Shown: in pieces, positions 8,339 through 17,512 of the stretch | How the letters are laid out: each line of letters starts with the position of its first letter | Numbering within the stretch: the first letter of the stretch is position 1 | Origin: Anaerolineae bacterium | GTDB taxonomy: Bacteria > Chloroflexota > Anaerolineae > B4-G1 > DUEL01 | DNA: 64,000 nucleotides | Assembly (NCBI GenBank): GCA_025060135.1 | Contig: JANXCY010000008.1 | Span: forward strand, 1 to 64,000 | Reading direction: 5' to 3' | Made by a program: the position numbers and the translations under genes | The notes under the pieces: generated by a model | Seen by the model: only the letters and a program-made list of their open reading frames with translations | Told to the model about the DNA's origin: nothing | Database searches by the model: none

Positions 8339-8901
8339 CCGTACCGGCCCAGAAATGCCTGCCGGGAGATCCAGATTTCTGCCCGCCGGAGGCGGAGAAG
8401 AGAGCGCCTCTGCAGGCTGAGAGGATTGAAGGTCCACATAATGGCCCAGGTGTAGAGGTTTTCCCAGAACTCTCCGAACCGTCCCAGGGCGCGGCGGTAG
8501 GGGAGGATGTCAAACCCCAGGTGCCGGACCAGTGGAGTGGGATGCCCGTCGTCGGAGAGGGCCAGGACGGTGATGCCGCCGATGGCTTCCACCTGCTCCC
8601 CGTGCGGTTGCTCCATCAGCCAGCGGGCAACTTCCCGGAAGGAACGGACCAGCATCCGGTGGATGCGGGAGGCCCAGGCCAAGTCCGGGCCTCCAGGGCT
8701 GGGACGGGGAAGGTGTTCATTCCAGAGATGGAGCATCAGCACAGGCGCGCCGGCGTGCACCCGGGTGCCATCAGAGAGCGAAAGGTCGTGCGGCGCCCGG
8801 GCCCACTGGAGCCGCACCAGGCACTCTGGATGATCACAGAATTCAAAAACTCCGGTGGCCCGGCAGAGCAACCGGTCAAATGCCCGCACCAGGGCCCGCA
8901 T
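8290..8901 (-). CDS. YkoP-like domain protein
   Basis: A 203-residue soluble protein resembling the YkoP-like domain family: [52 protein letters not shown] and [10 protein letters not shown]. The function of this domain is not established; relatives occur beside or fused to polysaccharide deacetylases. The ATG at 8901 overlaps the stop of the upstream SMR-type gene (TGATG), so the two are translationally coupled. The last 10 or so residues ([10 protein letters not shown]) come from a dispersed repeat and are probably recent. The family call rests on pattern memory, not a search. Confidence 0.65.
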   Translation of the reverse strand: MRALVRAFDRLLCRATGVFEFCDHPECLVRLQWARAPHDLSLSDGTRVHAGAPVLMLHLWNEHLPRPSPGGPDLAWASRIHRMLVRSFREVARWLMEQPHGEQVEAIGGITVLALSDDGHPTPLVRHLGFDILPYRRALGRFGEFWENLYTWAIMWTFNPLSLQRRSLLRLRRAEIWISRQAFLGRYGPKDESPRRHEDTKKN

Positions 8902-9272
8902 CACCGACCGCCGATAAGCAGGATGCCCAGCACCACCAGGGCAGTGCCGAACCACTGGGCCGGTGATACTGGTTCCCGGAAGAGCCAGGCTGCCGCCAGT
9001 ACCTGGACGCCAATGACCGCCAGGCCGGTGGTGACGGGGAAGGCCACCGAGAGGGGAATGTAGCGCAGAAGGCCCGTGAGGGTCAATACCGTAATGAATC
9101 CCGAGAGATTGCCGATGATTTGCCAGAGGAGGAAGTGGCGCCAGTCCGGACGATGAGCGGAGACTTTGAAACTGGCGTTGGCGATGACGTTGAAGAGCAG
9201 GTTGGCCCCGACCAGAGCGATCACACTACCCGCCCGGTCTACGGGGAGAGTCTGCAAGCGGAGTTTGGGCAT
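8901..9272 (-). CDS. Small four-helix EamA/SMR-like transporter
   Basis: A 123-residue protein with four predicted transmembrane helices (VIALVGANLLFNVIANASF, LLWQIIGNLSGFITVLTLTG, SVAFPVTTGLAVIGVQVLAA and FGTALVVLGILLIGG). Size and helix layout match the small multidrug resistance/EamA superfamily, including the PLSVAFPVTTGLAVIG segment. The canonical early Glu of EmrE is absent from helix 1, so drug export should not be assumed; lipid or sugar-lipid flipping by ArnE/ArnF-like relatives is an alternative. It is coupled to the YkoP-like gene through a TGATG overlap. Confidence 0.75.
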   Translation of the reverse strand: MPKLRLQTLPVDRAGSVIALVGANLLFNVIANASFKVSAHRPDWRHFLLWQIIGNLSGFITVLTLTGLLRYIPLSVAFPVTTGLAVIGVQVLAAAWLFREPVSPAQWFGTALVVLGILLIGGR

Positions 9273-9424
9273 CGGGCTCCTCAGGCTACTATAGGTAGGT
9301 GGTTTTCAGGCATTACGCACTCACCAGTGGGAGACTGACGAACTTGGGCATCGCGCAGTAGGAGACGGGTAAACACGGACGGCGCAGAGTTTCCCGGACA
9401 TGGTGCCTATCCGCTCCTTCAGGG

Positions 9425-10798
9425 CTATGCGATGACAGCGGTGGGCAAGGCGAAGGCCACCGTCAAGCCGCCGCCCGGGGTGGGCTCAGCCCAGATATGG
9501 CCACCGTGGGCCTCCACAATGTGACGGGCGATGCTCAGGCCCAGCCCGCTTCCTCCCGTTGCCCGCTGGCGGGAGGGGTCTCGCCGCCAGAAGCGCTCAA
9601 AGAGATGGGGGAGGTCCTCCGGAGGCACGCCGGGCCCGGTATCGGCCACCGCCACCATCACTTCCCGGCCCCGGTCGGCGACCCGAACCGTGATGCGACC
9701 CTCCGGCGGGGTATAGCGCAGCGCGTTGGTGAGCAGGTTCCCCATCACCTGAGCCAGCCGGTCTCGGTCGGCCAGGACCAGGGGGAGGGATGCAGGTCGC
9801 TCCAGGGAAAGGGAGACGCTCCGCTCCTGGGCTGTGGGCCGGTGGGCCTCTACCACCTCCTCCAGAAATCTGCCCAGGTCCAGCGGCCCCCTGTGGAGGG
9901 TCAATTCGCCTGCGTCGGCCAGGGAGAGCAGGCGGAGGTCTTCCACCAAGCGGGAGAGGATGCGCACCTGGGCCAGTGCGGCCAGCAGGTTCTCCCGATC
10001 GGCGGGATATACCCCGTCCACCATTGCTTCCAGCGTCCCCTGGAGGACAGTGAGGGGCGTACGCAGTTCGTGAGCCAGGTCAGCCGTCTGGTTGCGGCGG
10101 GCCTCCTGGGCACGGGCCAGGCTTTCGGCCATCCCGTTGAACGCACGGGCCAGTTGGGCGACCTCATCGTTCCCCCGGACCGGTGCCCGGACGGAGAGGT
10201 CGCCCCGGGCGATGGCCTGGCTGGCGGCGGTGAGTTGCTGGAGGGGATGAATGATGGAGCGGAAGAGTACCCCTCCCACCACCAGGGCCATCGCGAGGGC
10301 GGTCAGCGTGGCGACCAGGAGCGCGGTCCGAACGCGAGAAAGGAAAGTCAGTTGCTCGGGATTCAGGGGGAGGGGCCGGATCAGCGCCAGGTTGGGGAGA
10401 ATGTAACCCACGATCTCCCCGTTCAGCAGGATTTGAATCCCGGTTTGGAGTTCCCGACGGGTGGCGGTCCCGCGCGGGTCGCCCCGGGTATCACCGACAA
10501 TGCGGCCCGACGCATCAGCCACCCGGAAGTCCAGCACGCCGGGAGGGGTCATCCCCCGGCGCATCATAGGGGGCCGGGGGAAGAGAGCCAGCCGTTCCTG
10601 CAGGCCGTCCCAGGAGCCGTAGACCGCATAGTACTCGGCCAGCGCGAGGGAGACTCGTTCCCACATCCCGCCCCGGGCCAGCGCGTAGCGACGAAATTCC
10701 TGCTCCGTTGTCCAGCCGACCAGGAGGGCCACTCCACCGATGGCCACCCCGACAACGGCCAGAAAGGCCAGCATCCCTTTCCAGAACAGGCTACGCAT
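9425..10798 (-). CDS. Sensor histidine kinase (HAMP-HisKA-HATPase)
   Basis: A 457-residue membrane kinase: an N-terminal helix (FLAVVGVAIGGVALLVGW), an extracytoplasmic domain of about 120 residues, a second helix (VATLTALAMALVVGGVLF), HAMP, and the HisKA box with the phosphorylated histidine in DLAHELRTPLTV. The ATPase has N (GNLLTNALRY), G1 (VADTGPGVP), F (LFERFWR) and G2 (GGSGLGLSIARHIVEAHGG) boxes. Its ATG (10798) overlaps the stop of the response regulator gene by 8 bp, so the pair is one operon. The signal is unknown; the sensor domain is unlike a PAS fold by eye. Confidence 0.95.
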   Translation of the reverse strand: MRSLFWKGMLAFLAVVGVAIGGVALLVGWTTEQEFRRYALARGGMWERVSLALAEYYAVYGSWDGLQERLALFPRPPMMRRGMTPPGVLDFRVADASGRIVGDTRGDPRGTATRRELQTGIQILLNGEIVGYILPNLALIRPLPLNPEQLTFLSRVRTALLVATLTALAMALVVGGVLFRSIIHPLQQLTAASQAIARGDLSVRAPVRGNDEVAQLARAFNGMAESLARAQEARRNQTADLAHELRTPLTVLQGTLEAMVDGVYPADRENLLAALAQVRILSRLVEDLRLLSLADAGELTLHRGPLDLGRFLEEVVEAHRPTAQERSVSLSLERPASLPLVLADRDRLAQVMGNLLTNALRYTPPEGRITVRVADRGREVMVAVADTGPGVPPEDLPHLFERFWRRDPSRQRATGGSGLGLSIARHIVEAHGGHIWAEPTPGGGLTVAFALPTAVIA

Positions 10799-11483
10799 AC
10801 TCTATCTCAGGGTTCAAGCGGTACCCCACCCCCCAGACGGTCAGAATGAAGCGCGGGTTGGCCGGGTCCGGCTCTATCTTGCGTCGCAGGTTCTTGATAT
10901 GGGCGTCCACCGTCCGTTCATATCCCTCAAACGCCACACCCTGGACGGCCTCCAGCAGGTCGGAGCGGCGAAAAACCTGTCCCGGAGCGCGCATCATGGT
11001 TTCCAGAAGACCAAACTCCGTTGGGGTGAGGTCCACCGGTTTCCCGTAGACCGTTACCGTATGGGTGGAACGGTCCAGGGAGATGGGGCCGAATCGGAGA
11101 ACGGGGGGCGAGGGAGCAGGCCCATGGGCCCGGCGCAGGACTGCCCGGACTCGGGCGACCAGTTCCCGGGGGCTGAAGGGCTTGGTCACGTAGTCGTCGG
11201 CGCCCAGTTCCAGGCCCACGATGCGGTCCATTTCCTCCACGCGGGCAGTCAGCATAATAATGGGGACGTCTCGCTCCCGCCGGATGCGACGGGTGAACTC
11301 CAGCCCGTCCATTTTCGGCATGCGGATGTCCAAGACGATGAGGTCCGGTTGCTCATGGCGGGCCACATAGAGCGCCTCCTCACCGTTGGAGGCAGTAACG
11401 ACTCGAAAGCCAGCCTCCTCCAGGTACGCCCGGACCAGGCGCCGAATTTGCGGCTCGTCATCCACGACCAGAATGGTTTGCAT
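10791..11483 (-). CDS. OmpR/PhoB-family response regulator
   Basis: A 230-residue regulator. The receiver domain (residues 1-120) has VVDDEPQIRR, the phosphoacceptor in LIVLDIRMPKMDGLEF and the KPFSPRE lysine. The C-terminal winged helix (about 130-228) has the typical LTPTEFGLLETMMRAPGQVF and VDAHIKNLRRKIEPDP recognition region. ATG 11483 starts a canonical receiver (MQTILVVDDEPQ); the longer track start lies in the promoter. It is followed by the kinase with overlapping codons. Four direct repeats at 11-bp period upstream are a likely autoregulatory operator. Confidence 0.95.
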   Translation of the reverse strand: MQTILVVDDEPQIRRLVRAYLEEAGFRVVTASNGEEALYVARHEQPDLIVLDIRMPKMDGLEFTRRIRRERDVPIIMLTARVEEMDRIVGLELGADDYVTKPFSPRELVARVRAVLRRAHGPAPSPPVLRFGPISLDRSTHTVTVYGKPVDLTPTEFGLLETMMRAPGQVFRRSDLLEAVQGVAFEGYERTVDAHIKNLRRKIEPDPANPRFILTVWGVGYRLNPEIEYA

Positions 11484-11547
11484 CGCAGGGATACCAGGAG
11501 GAGATTCCTGATGTGAACCGGAGCGAGAGCACGTCGGGCTCCGGCAA

Positions 11548-11553
11548 AGTGTA
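11548..11553 (-). promoter_or_regulatory. -10 box of the two-component operon
   Basis: Minus-strand TACACT lies 65 bp upstream of the regulator ATG. No good -35 is present; instead a set of TTCAC direct repeats begins 15 bp further upstream, the layout of an activator-dependent promoter. Confidence 0.55.
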
Positions 11554-11568
11554 TTTTCCATCCCGGGG

Positions 11569-11607
11569 GTGAAGATGGGGTGAAGATCGCGTGAAGAAAC
11601 GGTGAAT
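11569..11607 (-). promoter_or_regulatory. Four 11-bp-spaced direct repeats, probable response-regulator operator
   Basis: The plus strand reads GTGAAG at 11569, 11580 and 11591, and GTGAAT at 11602: exactly 11-bp steps. On the minus strand this is ATTCAC/CTTCAC with 5-bp spacers. OmpR/PhoB-type dimers bind direct repeats at this helical period. The repeats fill the gap between upp and the regulator gene. Confidence 0.7.
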
Positions 11608-11612
11608 CGTGT

Positions 11613-12239
11613 TCATCCGGTACCGAACATCCGGTCCCCCGCATCGCCCATGCCGGGCACAATGTAGCCGGCCTCGTTGAGGTCGTTATCCACAGCGGCC
11701 AGGTAGACGGGGACGTCGGGGTGGGCCTGAGTAAAGCGGTTCAGGCCTGGCCAGGCGGCAAGGATGCTGACGAATTTGATCTTGCGCGCCCCCCACCGTT
11801 TCAAAATATCCACCGCCGCGATGGCCGATCCGCCGGTCGCCAGCATCGGGTCCAGCAGAAGGCACACATCCACCGTGGGGCTGACGGGGAGGCGGGAGTA
11901 ATATTCTACCGGCTGGAGCGTCCGCTGGTCTCGGGAGAGGCCAATGTGCCAGACTTCGGCTCCGGGCAACATCTGCCAGGCTCCTTCCACCATGACAATC
12001 CCTGCCCGCAGGATGGGCACCAGTCCGACCTTTTCCAGCAGCCGCCGTCCCTCCGCCCGCCCCAACGGGGTCTGGACCAGTATGGGCTCGGTCGGCAAAT
12101 CCGCCGTTGCCTCGTAGACCAGCAGGATGGTGATTTCCCGCACCAGTTCACGGAACTTTTTCGGGTCCGTCCGTTCGTCCCGCAAGAGAGCCAGTTTATG
12201 CTGGACCAGGGGGTGAGAGGAGATGAAAACCTGAGCCAT
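11613..12239 (-). CDS. upp: Uracil phosphoribosyltransferase
   Basis: A 208-residue enzyme that converts uracil and PRPP to UMP in pyrimidine salvage. The N-terminus ([20 protein letters not shown]) and the C-terminal PRPP and uracil loops ([36 protein letters not shown]) are textbook, and the length is standard. ATG 12239 follows CAGGAGGCAAC. The track ORF adds about 118 spurious codons through a MITE-like element. A TTGACA/TACAAT promoter lies upstream of that element. Confidence 0.97.
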   Translation of the reverse strand: MAQVFISSHPLVQHKLALLRDERTDPKKFRELVREITILLVYEATADLPTEPILVQTPLGRAEGRRLLEKVGLVPILRAGIVMVEGAWQMLPGAEVWHIGLSRDQRTLQPVEYYSRLPVSPTVDVCLLLDPMLATGGSAIAAVDILKRWGARKIKFVSILAAWPGLNRFTQAHPDVPVYLAAVDNDLNEAGYIVPGMGDAGDRMFGTG

Positions 12240-12274
12240 GTTGCCTCCTGTAGATGGGTGAACGCGCGCTGATT

Positions 12275-12400
12275 GAGAACATCTCGGAATATTCAGGCTG
12301 TTTGGAAATAGTGGCCATGGAGACCAGGCTGTCCGGCCCGTCCCATCCAAGCTAACCGCCTGCGCTACGCCGTTTTCGGCATTTTTCAGACAGGCTCTTA
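12275..12400. mobile_element. MITE-like element, family A copy 2 (in the upp leader)
   Basis: The left end AGAACATCTCGGAATATTCAGG and the right end (reverse complement AGAGCCTGTCTGAAAAATGC) are the family A inverted termini. The core contains CCAGGCTGTCCGGCC and CCGCCTGCGCTACG. It fills most of the interval between the upp promoter and the ribosome site, so the upp mRNA would begin inside it. Confidence 0.72.
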
Positions 12401-12402
12401 GA

Positions 12403-12431
12403 ATTGTACTGCATATAGGGGAAGGTGTCAA
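12403..12431 (-). promoter_or_regulatory. upp promoter
   Basis: Minus strand TTGACA (12426-12431), 17 bp, TACAAT (12403-12408). The -10 box ends two bases from the outer end of MITE-like copy 2. Confidence 0.85.
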
Positions 12432-12623
12432 TCGCGGTCCGAATTCTGGCTTTTCTCTCCATGCCGGATGAAACTTTATCGGAAATGGGACGCGGAAGAA
12501 TACGGAGATAGGGGTGTTTGCGGAAAATCTATCCAATCCATGTCCGTCCGTGGGTCTCCGGGTCCATCCGTGTTTTACAGGCCGCCGCCCCAACCCAACC
12601 CGCTATTCATTCAGGAGGAAGCA
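12432..12623. other. Intergenic spacer before the hydrolase gene
   Basis: 192 bp with TCCATGTCCGTCCGTGGGTC and GGTCCATCCGTGTTTTACAG, low-complexity CCATCCGTG-type repeat sequence. I see no promoter. The AGGAGGAA ribosome site at its end serves the hydrolase. Confidence 0.4.
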
Positions 12624-13394
12624 ATGCCAGTGGTATCCGTGGGCGAGACAACGATGTTTTATACGGTGAGCGGTCGGCAGGGGCCAGCGGTGGTGCTGAT
12701 TCACGGAGCCGGCGGCAGCCACCTGCACTGGCCTGCGGCGCTGCGCCGTCTGCCCGGCGCCACCGTCTATGCCGTAGACCTCCCGGGGCACGGGCGCTCG
12801 GGAGGGTCGGGTCGGGAACGCATAGAGGAGTATGCTGCCGACATTGTCCGCTTCCTGGACAGGGCAGGCATCGCGCGCGGGGTGCTCGTGGGGCACTCTA
12901 TGGGGGGAGCCATTGCCCAGATGGCGGCGCTGATGGCTCCGGAGCGGGTCTCCGGGCTGGTGCTGGTGGGCACCAGCGCGCGGCTCCGGGTGGCGCCAGC
13001 TATCCTGGAAGGGATTCTGCAGGACGCGAAGGGGGCCCTCGCCCTGATGACCGAATGGGCCTGGGGTCCGAGCGCCGACCCCGCTCTGATCGCCCGGGGG
13101 CGCCAGATGATGGCGCGTGTCAACATCCGGGTCTTGTGGGGGGACTTTGCCGCCTGCGACCGGTTTGATCTCCGGGAGCGGGTGGGGGACATCACTGCCC
13201 CGACGCTGGTCATCACGGGCTCGGAAGACCGGATGACGCCGCCGAAGTTCGGGCAGTGGCTGGCGGAGCAGATCCCGGGCGCGCGCTTCGTCCTGGTGGA
13301 GGGGGCCGGTCATATGGTGATGCTGGAACGGCCGGAAGAGGTGGCCAGCGTGGTGCGCGAGTGGCTGGATGTGGTCGCGCAAGCGCAAGGTTAA
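12624..13394 (+). CDS. Alpha/beta-fold hydrolase
   Basis: A 256-residue cytoplasmic hydrolase. The oxyanion region is VLIHGAGGSHLHW, the nucleophile elbow GHSMGG (serine near residue 94), the acid in LVITGSEDRMTPP and the histidine in GAGHMVMLERPEE, so the catalytic triad is complete. The cap domain is short. The substrate is not predictable; family members include esterases, C-C bond hydrolases and haloperoxidase-like proteins. ATG 12624 has AGGAGGAAGCA; the upstream extension in the track is repeat DNA. It converges on rho with a 12-bp gap. Confidence 0.9.
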   Translation: MPVVSVGETTMFYTVSGRQGPAVVLIHGAGGSHLHWPAALRRLPGATVYAVDLPGHGRSGGSGRERIEEYAADIVRFLDRAGIARGVLVGHSMGGAIAQMAALMAPERVSGLVLVGTSARLRVAPAILEGILQDAKGALALMTEWAWGPSADPALIARGRQMMARVNIRVLWGDFAACDRFDLRERVGDITAPTLVITGSEDRMTPPKFGQWLAEQIPGARFVLVEGAGHMVMLERPEEVASVVREWLDVVAQAQG

Positions 13395-13406
13395 TCTTGC
13401 GCCCCA

Positions 13407-14783
13407 TTACATGGCTTCTCTCAGCGTATCCAGGAACTCCCGGTTGTTGCGGGTGCGGGCCAGGTGCTGAAGGACCGACTCGGTAACCGTTGTCAGGTCA
13501 TAGCCAGCGCCCGCCGGAGGCGGAGCCACCATCTGCGCGATCATCTTACGCATCAGCCAGACCTTTTGTAGGGTATCCGGCTCCAGGAGCAGTTCTTCTC
13601 GGCGAGTGCCAGAGCGCTCAATGTCAAAGGCCGGGAAGATGCGCCGTTCCTGCAGCCGGCGGCTGAGGTGGAGTTCCATATTGCCGGTCCCCTTGAATTC
13701 TTCGTAAATCATATCGTCCATCCGGCTGCCGGTATCCACCAGACAGGTGGCGATGATAGTGAGGCTCCCCCCCTCTTCCAGGTTGCGCGCTGCGCCGAAG
13801 AAACTCTTGGGCGGGTAGAGGGCCGCCGGGTCCAGGCCACCGGAAAGGGTGCGCCCGCTGGGCTGAACGACCAGGTTATAGGCCCGCGCCAGCCGGGTGA
13901 TGCTATCCAGCAGGATGACCACGTCCTTTTTGCACTCCACCAGCCGTTTGGCCCGCTCCAGCGCCATTTCCGCCACTTTGGTGTGGTTCTGGACCGGCTC
14001 GTCAAAGGTGGAACTGATGACCTCGGCCTCCACCGACCGGTCCATATCAGTAACCTCCTCGGGCCGTTCGCCGATGAGGACGACCATCAGGTGGACCTCC
14101 GGGTGGTTGGCGGTGATCCCGTTGGCGATGTGCTTGAGGACGGTGGTTTTGCCGGCCTTCGGCGGCGAGACGATGAGCCCTCGCTGTCCCTTCCCGATGG
14201 GCGCGATCAGGCTGAGCAGACGGGTGGTCAGGTTGTGCCGGTCCGTCTCAATGATCAGCCGTTTGTTGGGGAAGATGGGGGTCAGTCTCTCAAAGCGGGG
14301 GCGCAGTTTGGCCTGTTCCGGGTCCATTCCGTTGACGGTCTCCACCCGGAGCAGGCTATACCAGCGCTCGGTCTCTTTCGGAGGACGGACCTGACCGATG
14401 ACCAGGTCGCCGTTGCGCAGGCCGAAGCGCCGGATCTGCGACTGGGAGACGTACACATCGTCCGGGCCGGGGAGATAGTTCTGGCCCCGCAGGAAGCCCA
14501 CCCCTTCGTCCGGGAGAATCTCCAAGACACCGCCCCGAAAGGTCAATCCTTCCCGTTCCGCCTTGGCCTGCAGGATACGCAGGATAAGGTCTTCCTTCTT
14601 GATCCGGCTGTATCCAGAGACCCCCATTTTGCGGGCCAACTCCCGCAACTCTGAGAGGGTCCACGTCTCCAGTATGCCCATTTCCAGGATGTCGGCGGGC
14701 ACTCCCGGGACGATTTCCCGGGAGCCTTCTTCCACAGGAGGGGTGGGCCGCTCTTCTCCGTTGAAGGTAGATATTTCGTCCAT
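13407..14783 (-). CDS. rho: Transcription termination factor Rho
   Basis: A 458-residue hexameric RNA helicase that ends transcription. It has the N-terminal Rho-N helix bundle ([20 protein letters not shown]), the RNA-binding CSD ([34 protein letters not shown]), Walker A ([15 protein letters not shown]), Walker B ([17 protein letters not shown]), the Q-loop region ([18 protein letters not shown]) and the R-loop. ATG 14783 has GGAGG eight bases upstream; the track start (14801) is in the ribosome site region. It is the last gene of the block downstream of the broken fbp. Confidence 0.97.
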   Translation of the reverse strand: MDEISTFNGEERPTPPVEEGSREIVPGVPADILEMGILETWTLSELRELARKMGVSGYSRIKKEDLILRILQAKAEREGLTFRGGVLEILPDEGVGFLRGQNYLPGPDDVYVSQSQIRRFGLRNGDLVIGQVRPPKETERWYSLLRVETVNGMDPEQAKLRPRFERLTPIFPNKRLIIETDRHNLTTRLLSLIAPIGKGQRGLIVSPPKAGKTTVLKHIANGITANHPEVHLMVVLIGERPEEVTDMDRSVEAEVISSTFDEPVQNHTKVAEMALERAKRLVECKKDVVILLDSITRLARAYNLVVQPSGRTLSGGLDPAALYPPKSFFGAARNLEEGGSLTIIATCLVDTGSRMDDMIYEEFKGTGNMELHLSRRLQERRIFPAFDIERSGTRREELLLEPDTLQKVWLMRKMIAQMVAPPPAGAGYDLTTVTESVLQHLARTRNNREFLDTLREAM

Positions 14784-14831
14784 AAACTGTGCCTCCATCA
14801 ACAGTTGCAGTCCCAGGGGGAATTCTCCCCA

Positions 14832-15460
14832 TCATCCGTAGCGGGCAATATATGCCTCAGCCACTTCCACCAGTTCCCGGTTGCCGATGAAGAGGGCGGT
14901 ACGTTTTCCGGTCGTGTAGACCATCATGGTACTGGAGCCGTAGATGATGTAACCGGCGGCGACCAGGTTACGCCCCGGCTGGAGGCATCCTCCATCGTCC
15001 CTGGACCGAACGGGGTTCGGCGGCGATAGATGCCGAAGATGGTACCTATGCTGGCGTTCACATCTATGTTGGAGGACCCATCCAGAGGATCAAAGACCAG
15101 CACGTAGCGGCCTGTCGGGTAGCCTTCGGGGATAGGAATGATATCCGGTTCCTCTTCTGAGGCCATCACTGCCAGCCGACCGGTATAGGAGTGCATGCGG
15201 ATGATGGTCTGGTGGGCGAAGACGTCCAGTTTCATCTGGGCCTCGCCCTGAATGTTGGTTCGGCCGGCTGGGCCCAGAATCTGCACCAGGCCCGCGCGAG
15301 AGACTTCACGGGCGATGATTTTGGCCGCCAGCGCGATATCGTAAAGAAGGCTGGTGAAAACCCCGGTGGCCTGCGGGTGGGCCCGTTCCTGTTCCAGGAT
15401 GTGCCGTTCTATGGTGATGATTTCTCCGGGCAATCGGCTCATCCCGTGTACCAGATCCAT
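14832..15460 (-). pseudogene. fbp: Broken class I fructose-1,6-bisphosphatase
   Basis: The first 150 or so codons are a good FBPase: [33 protein letters not shown], the metal site [20 protein letters not shown] and [14 protein letters not shown]. One base is then missing near 14985. In the shifted frame the homology resumes as [20 protein letters not shown] and VYTTG, then jumps directly to a typical C-terminal end, [20 protein letters not shown], and stops at 14832. About 140 central residues, holding the substrate and metal residues of the second half, are absent. The remnant cannot be a working FBPase. It overlaps the CBS gene by 22 bp. An assembly error is possible but would need both a frameshift and a deletion. 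Confidence 0.8.
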
Positions 15461-15843
15461 TTAGAGCCGCGCATCTCGCGGATGATGTCGGTGGGGGAGA
15501 GGATACCCAAGGGAGTCCCGTCCTCGTCCACAACCAGCAGGCATTGGGCGGGGCTCTCCAGGATTCGGCGCGCCGCCTCGGCAACGGGCGCGTTTTTGGT
15601 GATGGTGGTAACGCCTCGGCTCATCACATCGGCCGCGCGCATCTGGCTCAAGTCTTCCCCGTAGTGGGCGATGGCGTCGGTGTGAGAGACCACGCCCAGG
15701 GGCTGCGTTCCTTCTCCCTCGGCAACGATGATGGCATGGATGCCGGTGTCGGCCATCACCTGCACCACCTCCTGAAGTGGGGTATCGGGTTTGCAGAAGA
15801 TGATGCCTTTATGATAGATGTCTGCAACCCGGCGTTCTGGCAT
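15439..15843 (-). CDS. CBS-domain pair protein
   Basis: A 134-residue protein made only of two CBS motifs (about 5-60 and 70-128: [20 protein letters not shown], and [20 protein letters not shown] with SPTDIIREM). A CBS pair binds adenosyl ligands and usually regulates a partner. Here the next gene is fbp, whose start lies inside this gene, suggesting the CBS protein once regulated or accompanied FBPase. With fbp broken, its partner is unclear. Its start is at the end of the cdsA-type operon. Confidence 0.88.
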   Translation of the reverse strand: MPERRVADIYHKGIIFCKPDTPLQEVVQVMADTGIHAIIVAEGEGTQPLGVVSHTDAIAHYGEDLSQMRAADVMSRGVTTITKNAPVAEAARRILESPAQCLLVVDEDGTPLGILSPTDIIREMRGSKWIWYTG

Positions 15844-15891
15844 TCGGGACCTCCCGTTGATGTTACGAACGCGACCCGCGCACAGCCCTGG

Positions 15892-16695
15892 TCAGTGGGT
15901 CCACCAGATAAAGTAGTAGCCCAGCACAGCGGCCCAGAGCAGGCTATCCACCCGGTCCAGCGCGCCGCCGTGGCCGGGGAAAAGGGTACCGCTATCTTTC
16001 GCGCCCACCTGTCGTTTGATCATAGAGACGGCCAGGTCGCCGCCGGGGGAGAGGGTGCCCACCAGCAGGCCCACGCCCGCGCCGTCTATCGCCCGGGGGC
16101 CGTGGGGGCCCGCCGCCAGATTCCAGAGGGCAGCCAGTCCGGCGGTCAGAAGGGTACCGATGACAATACCTCCGATGTAGCCCTCCCAGGTCTTGCCCGG
16201 GCTCAGCATCGGAGCCATTTTGTGGCGGCCCCACATCCGACCGACGAAGTAGGCACCGCTATCGGCCAGCCAGACAGCCGGCAGGACGGTCATCATCCAC
16301 CAGAAGCCATCGGGCAGGTTGCGTAGGCGGAGGATGTGCCATCCGCACCAGCCGATGTAGAGCGCCCCGGTCAGGGTCAGCGACCAGTTGGCTACCGGCT
16401 TCTCCTGCCGGCGCACCAGTTGCCAGGCCAGAGAGCCCAGCAGAACCAGGGAGAGGCCCGGGCCAAACAGCCCCCATCCCGGGAACTGGGCATCCAATAA
16501 CAGTACCCACAGGAGGAGCAGGGCCCAGGGCAGGGCAGGGCGGAACTGGTCTTTTTCCATCAGGCGGCAGAATTCCACCACCGCCACCGTGAGTACAGCG
16601 AGGACCAGGGCGAAGAACGGGATCCCTCCTGCCCGGATCAGGGCGATCACCAGAGGGAGGGCAATCAGAGAAGTGATCAGGCGGGTGCGCAACAC
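15892..16695 (-). CDS. cdsA: Phosphatidate cytidylyltransferase
   Basis: A 267-residue integral membrane enzyme making CDP-diacylglycerol from phosphatidate and CTP. It has about seven hydrophobic segments and the C-terminal CDS signature SMIKRQVGAKDSGTLFPGHG followed by GALDRVDS, with the metal-binding aspartates intact. It follows uppS by 14 bp in the usual uppS-cdsA order. Confidence 0.95.
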   Translation of the reverse strand: MLRTRLITSLIALPLVIALIRAGGIPFFALVLAVLTVAVVEFCRLMEKDQFRPALPWALLLLWVLLLDAQFPGWGLFGPGLSLVLLGSLAWQLVRRQEKPVANWSLTLTGALYIGWCGWHILRLRNLPDGFWWMMTVLPAVWLADSGAYFVGRMWGRHKMAPMLSPGKTWEGYIGGIVIGTLLTAGLAALWNLAAGPHGPRAIDGAGVGLLVGTLSPGGDLAVSMIKRQVGAKDSGTLFPGHGGALDRVDSLLWAAVLGYYFIWWTH

Positions 16696-16709
16696 GGAGA
16701 ATCGGGCAG

Positions 16710-17438
16710 TTATCCAGGGACCCGGCCAAAACGTCGTTCGCGCCGGGCATATTCAGCCAGGGCTTTGTAGAATTCGTCCTTATCAAAATCCGGCCAGTAG
16801 ACCGGGGTAACGTAGTATTCGGCGTAGGCGCCCTGCCAGATAAGAAAGTTGCTAACCCGCATCTCTCCGCTGGTCCGGATGATGAGGTCGGGGTCGGGCA
16901 GGCCGGCCGTGTAGAGGTAGCGGGCTATCAGGACTTCGTCCACCGCTTCGGGAGGGATGCCGTCATAGAGGATGCGGCGGACGGCGTCCACAATCTCGGC
17001 TCGTCCCCCGTAGTTAAAGGCGACGTTCAGGATGAGCCGTTCGTTGTTCCGGGTCAGGTCCAGCGCGTGGCGGATTTTGGCTGCCAGACGCTCCGGCACC
17101 CGCTCCATCCGCCCCAGATGGCGAATTTGGACCCCCTCTCGGTGGAGTTCCGGGAGTTCCCGGTCTATCATCTGCTCCATGAGGTCCAGCAGGCCGTCTA
17201 TCTCCTCCCGGGGACGTTCCCAGTTTTCGGTGGAGAACGCGTAGATGGTGAGGATCCGGATGCCAAACTCTCCCGCCGCGCGCAGGATGCGGCGGAGGTT
17301 CTCCGTTCCGGCGCGGTGGCCAGCCAGACGCGGGAGCCCCCGGGCCTGGGCCCATCGGCCATTCCCGTCCATGATGATGCCCACATGGACGGGGATTTTT
17401 TCCAATGGAGGATATCTCTTGTCCTCTGGTTGAGTCAT
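16710..17438 (-). CDS. uppS: Isoprenyl transferase (undecaprenyl diphosphate synthase)
   Basis: A 242-residue cis-prenyltransferase that builds the lipid carrier for cell-wall glycans. It shows [20 protein letters not shown] (catalytic Asp), [52 protein letters not shown] and the [10 protein letters not shown] end. The length is standard. It starts the downstream half of the translation/envelope block, with its own promoter at about 17.5 kb. Confidence 0.97.
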   Translation of the reverse strand: MTQPEDKRYPPLEKIPVHVGIIMDGNGRWAQARGLPRLAGHRAGTENLRRILRAAGEFGIRILTIYAFSTENWERPREEIDGLLDLMEQMIDRELPELHREGVQIRHLGRMERVPERLAAKIRHALDLTRNNERLILNVAFNYGGRAEIVDAVRRILYDGIPPEAVDEVLIARYLYTAGLPDPDLIIRTSGEMRVSNFLIWQGAYAEYYVTPVYWPDFDKDEFYKALAEYARRERRFGRVPG

Positions 17439-17512
17439 AGGGGCAAAACCGGAGATGGCGCCTCTGGGACCGTGTGGTAAGGCGGTGAACCGGCAGGTGT
17501 TCAGATAGAGAT

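Noticed and set aside
10431-10450. GGATTTGAATCCCGG resembling a tRNA T-arm
   Set aside because: It lies inside the histidine kinase gene and no acceptor stem, D-arm or anticodon arm is present around it.
9497-10849. 450-codon plus-strand ORF opposite the histidine kinase
   Set aside because: Antisense shadow in a GC-rich gene; no domain content.
14836-15460. Selenocysteine reading of the fbp break
   Set aside because: The two halves are in different frames, so a TGA readthrough cannot join them; it is a frameshift plus deletion.
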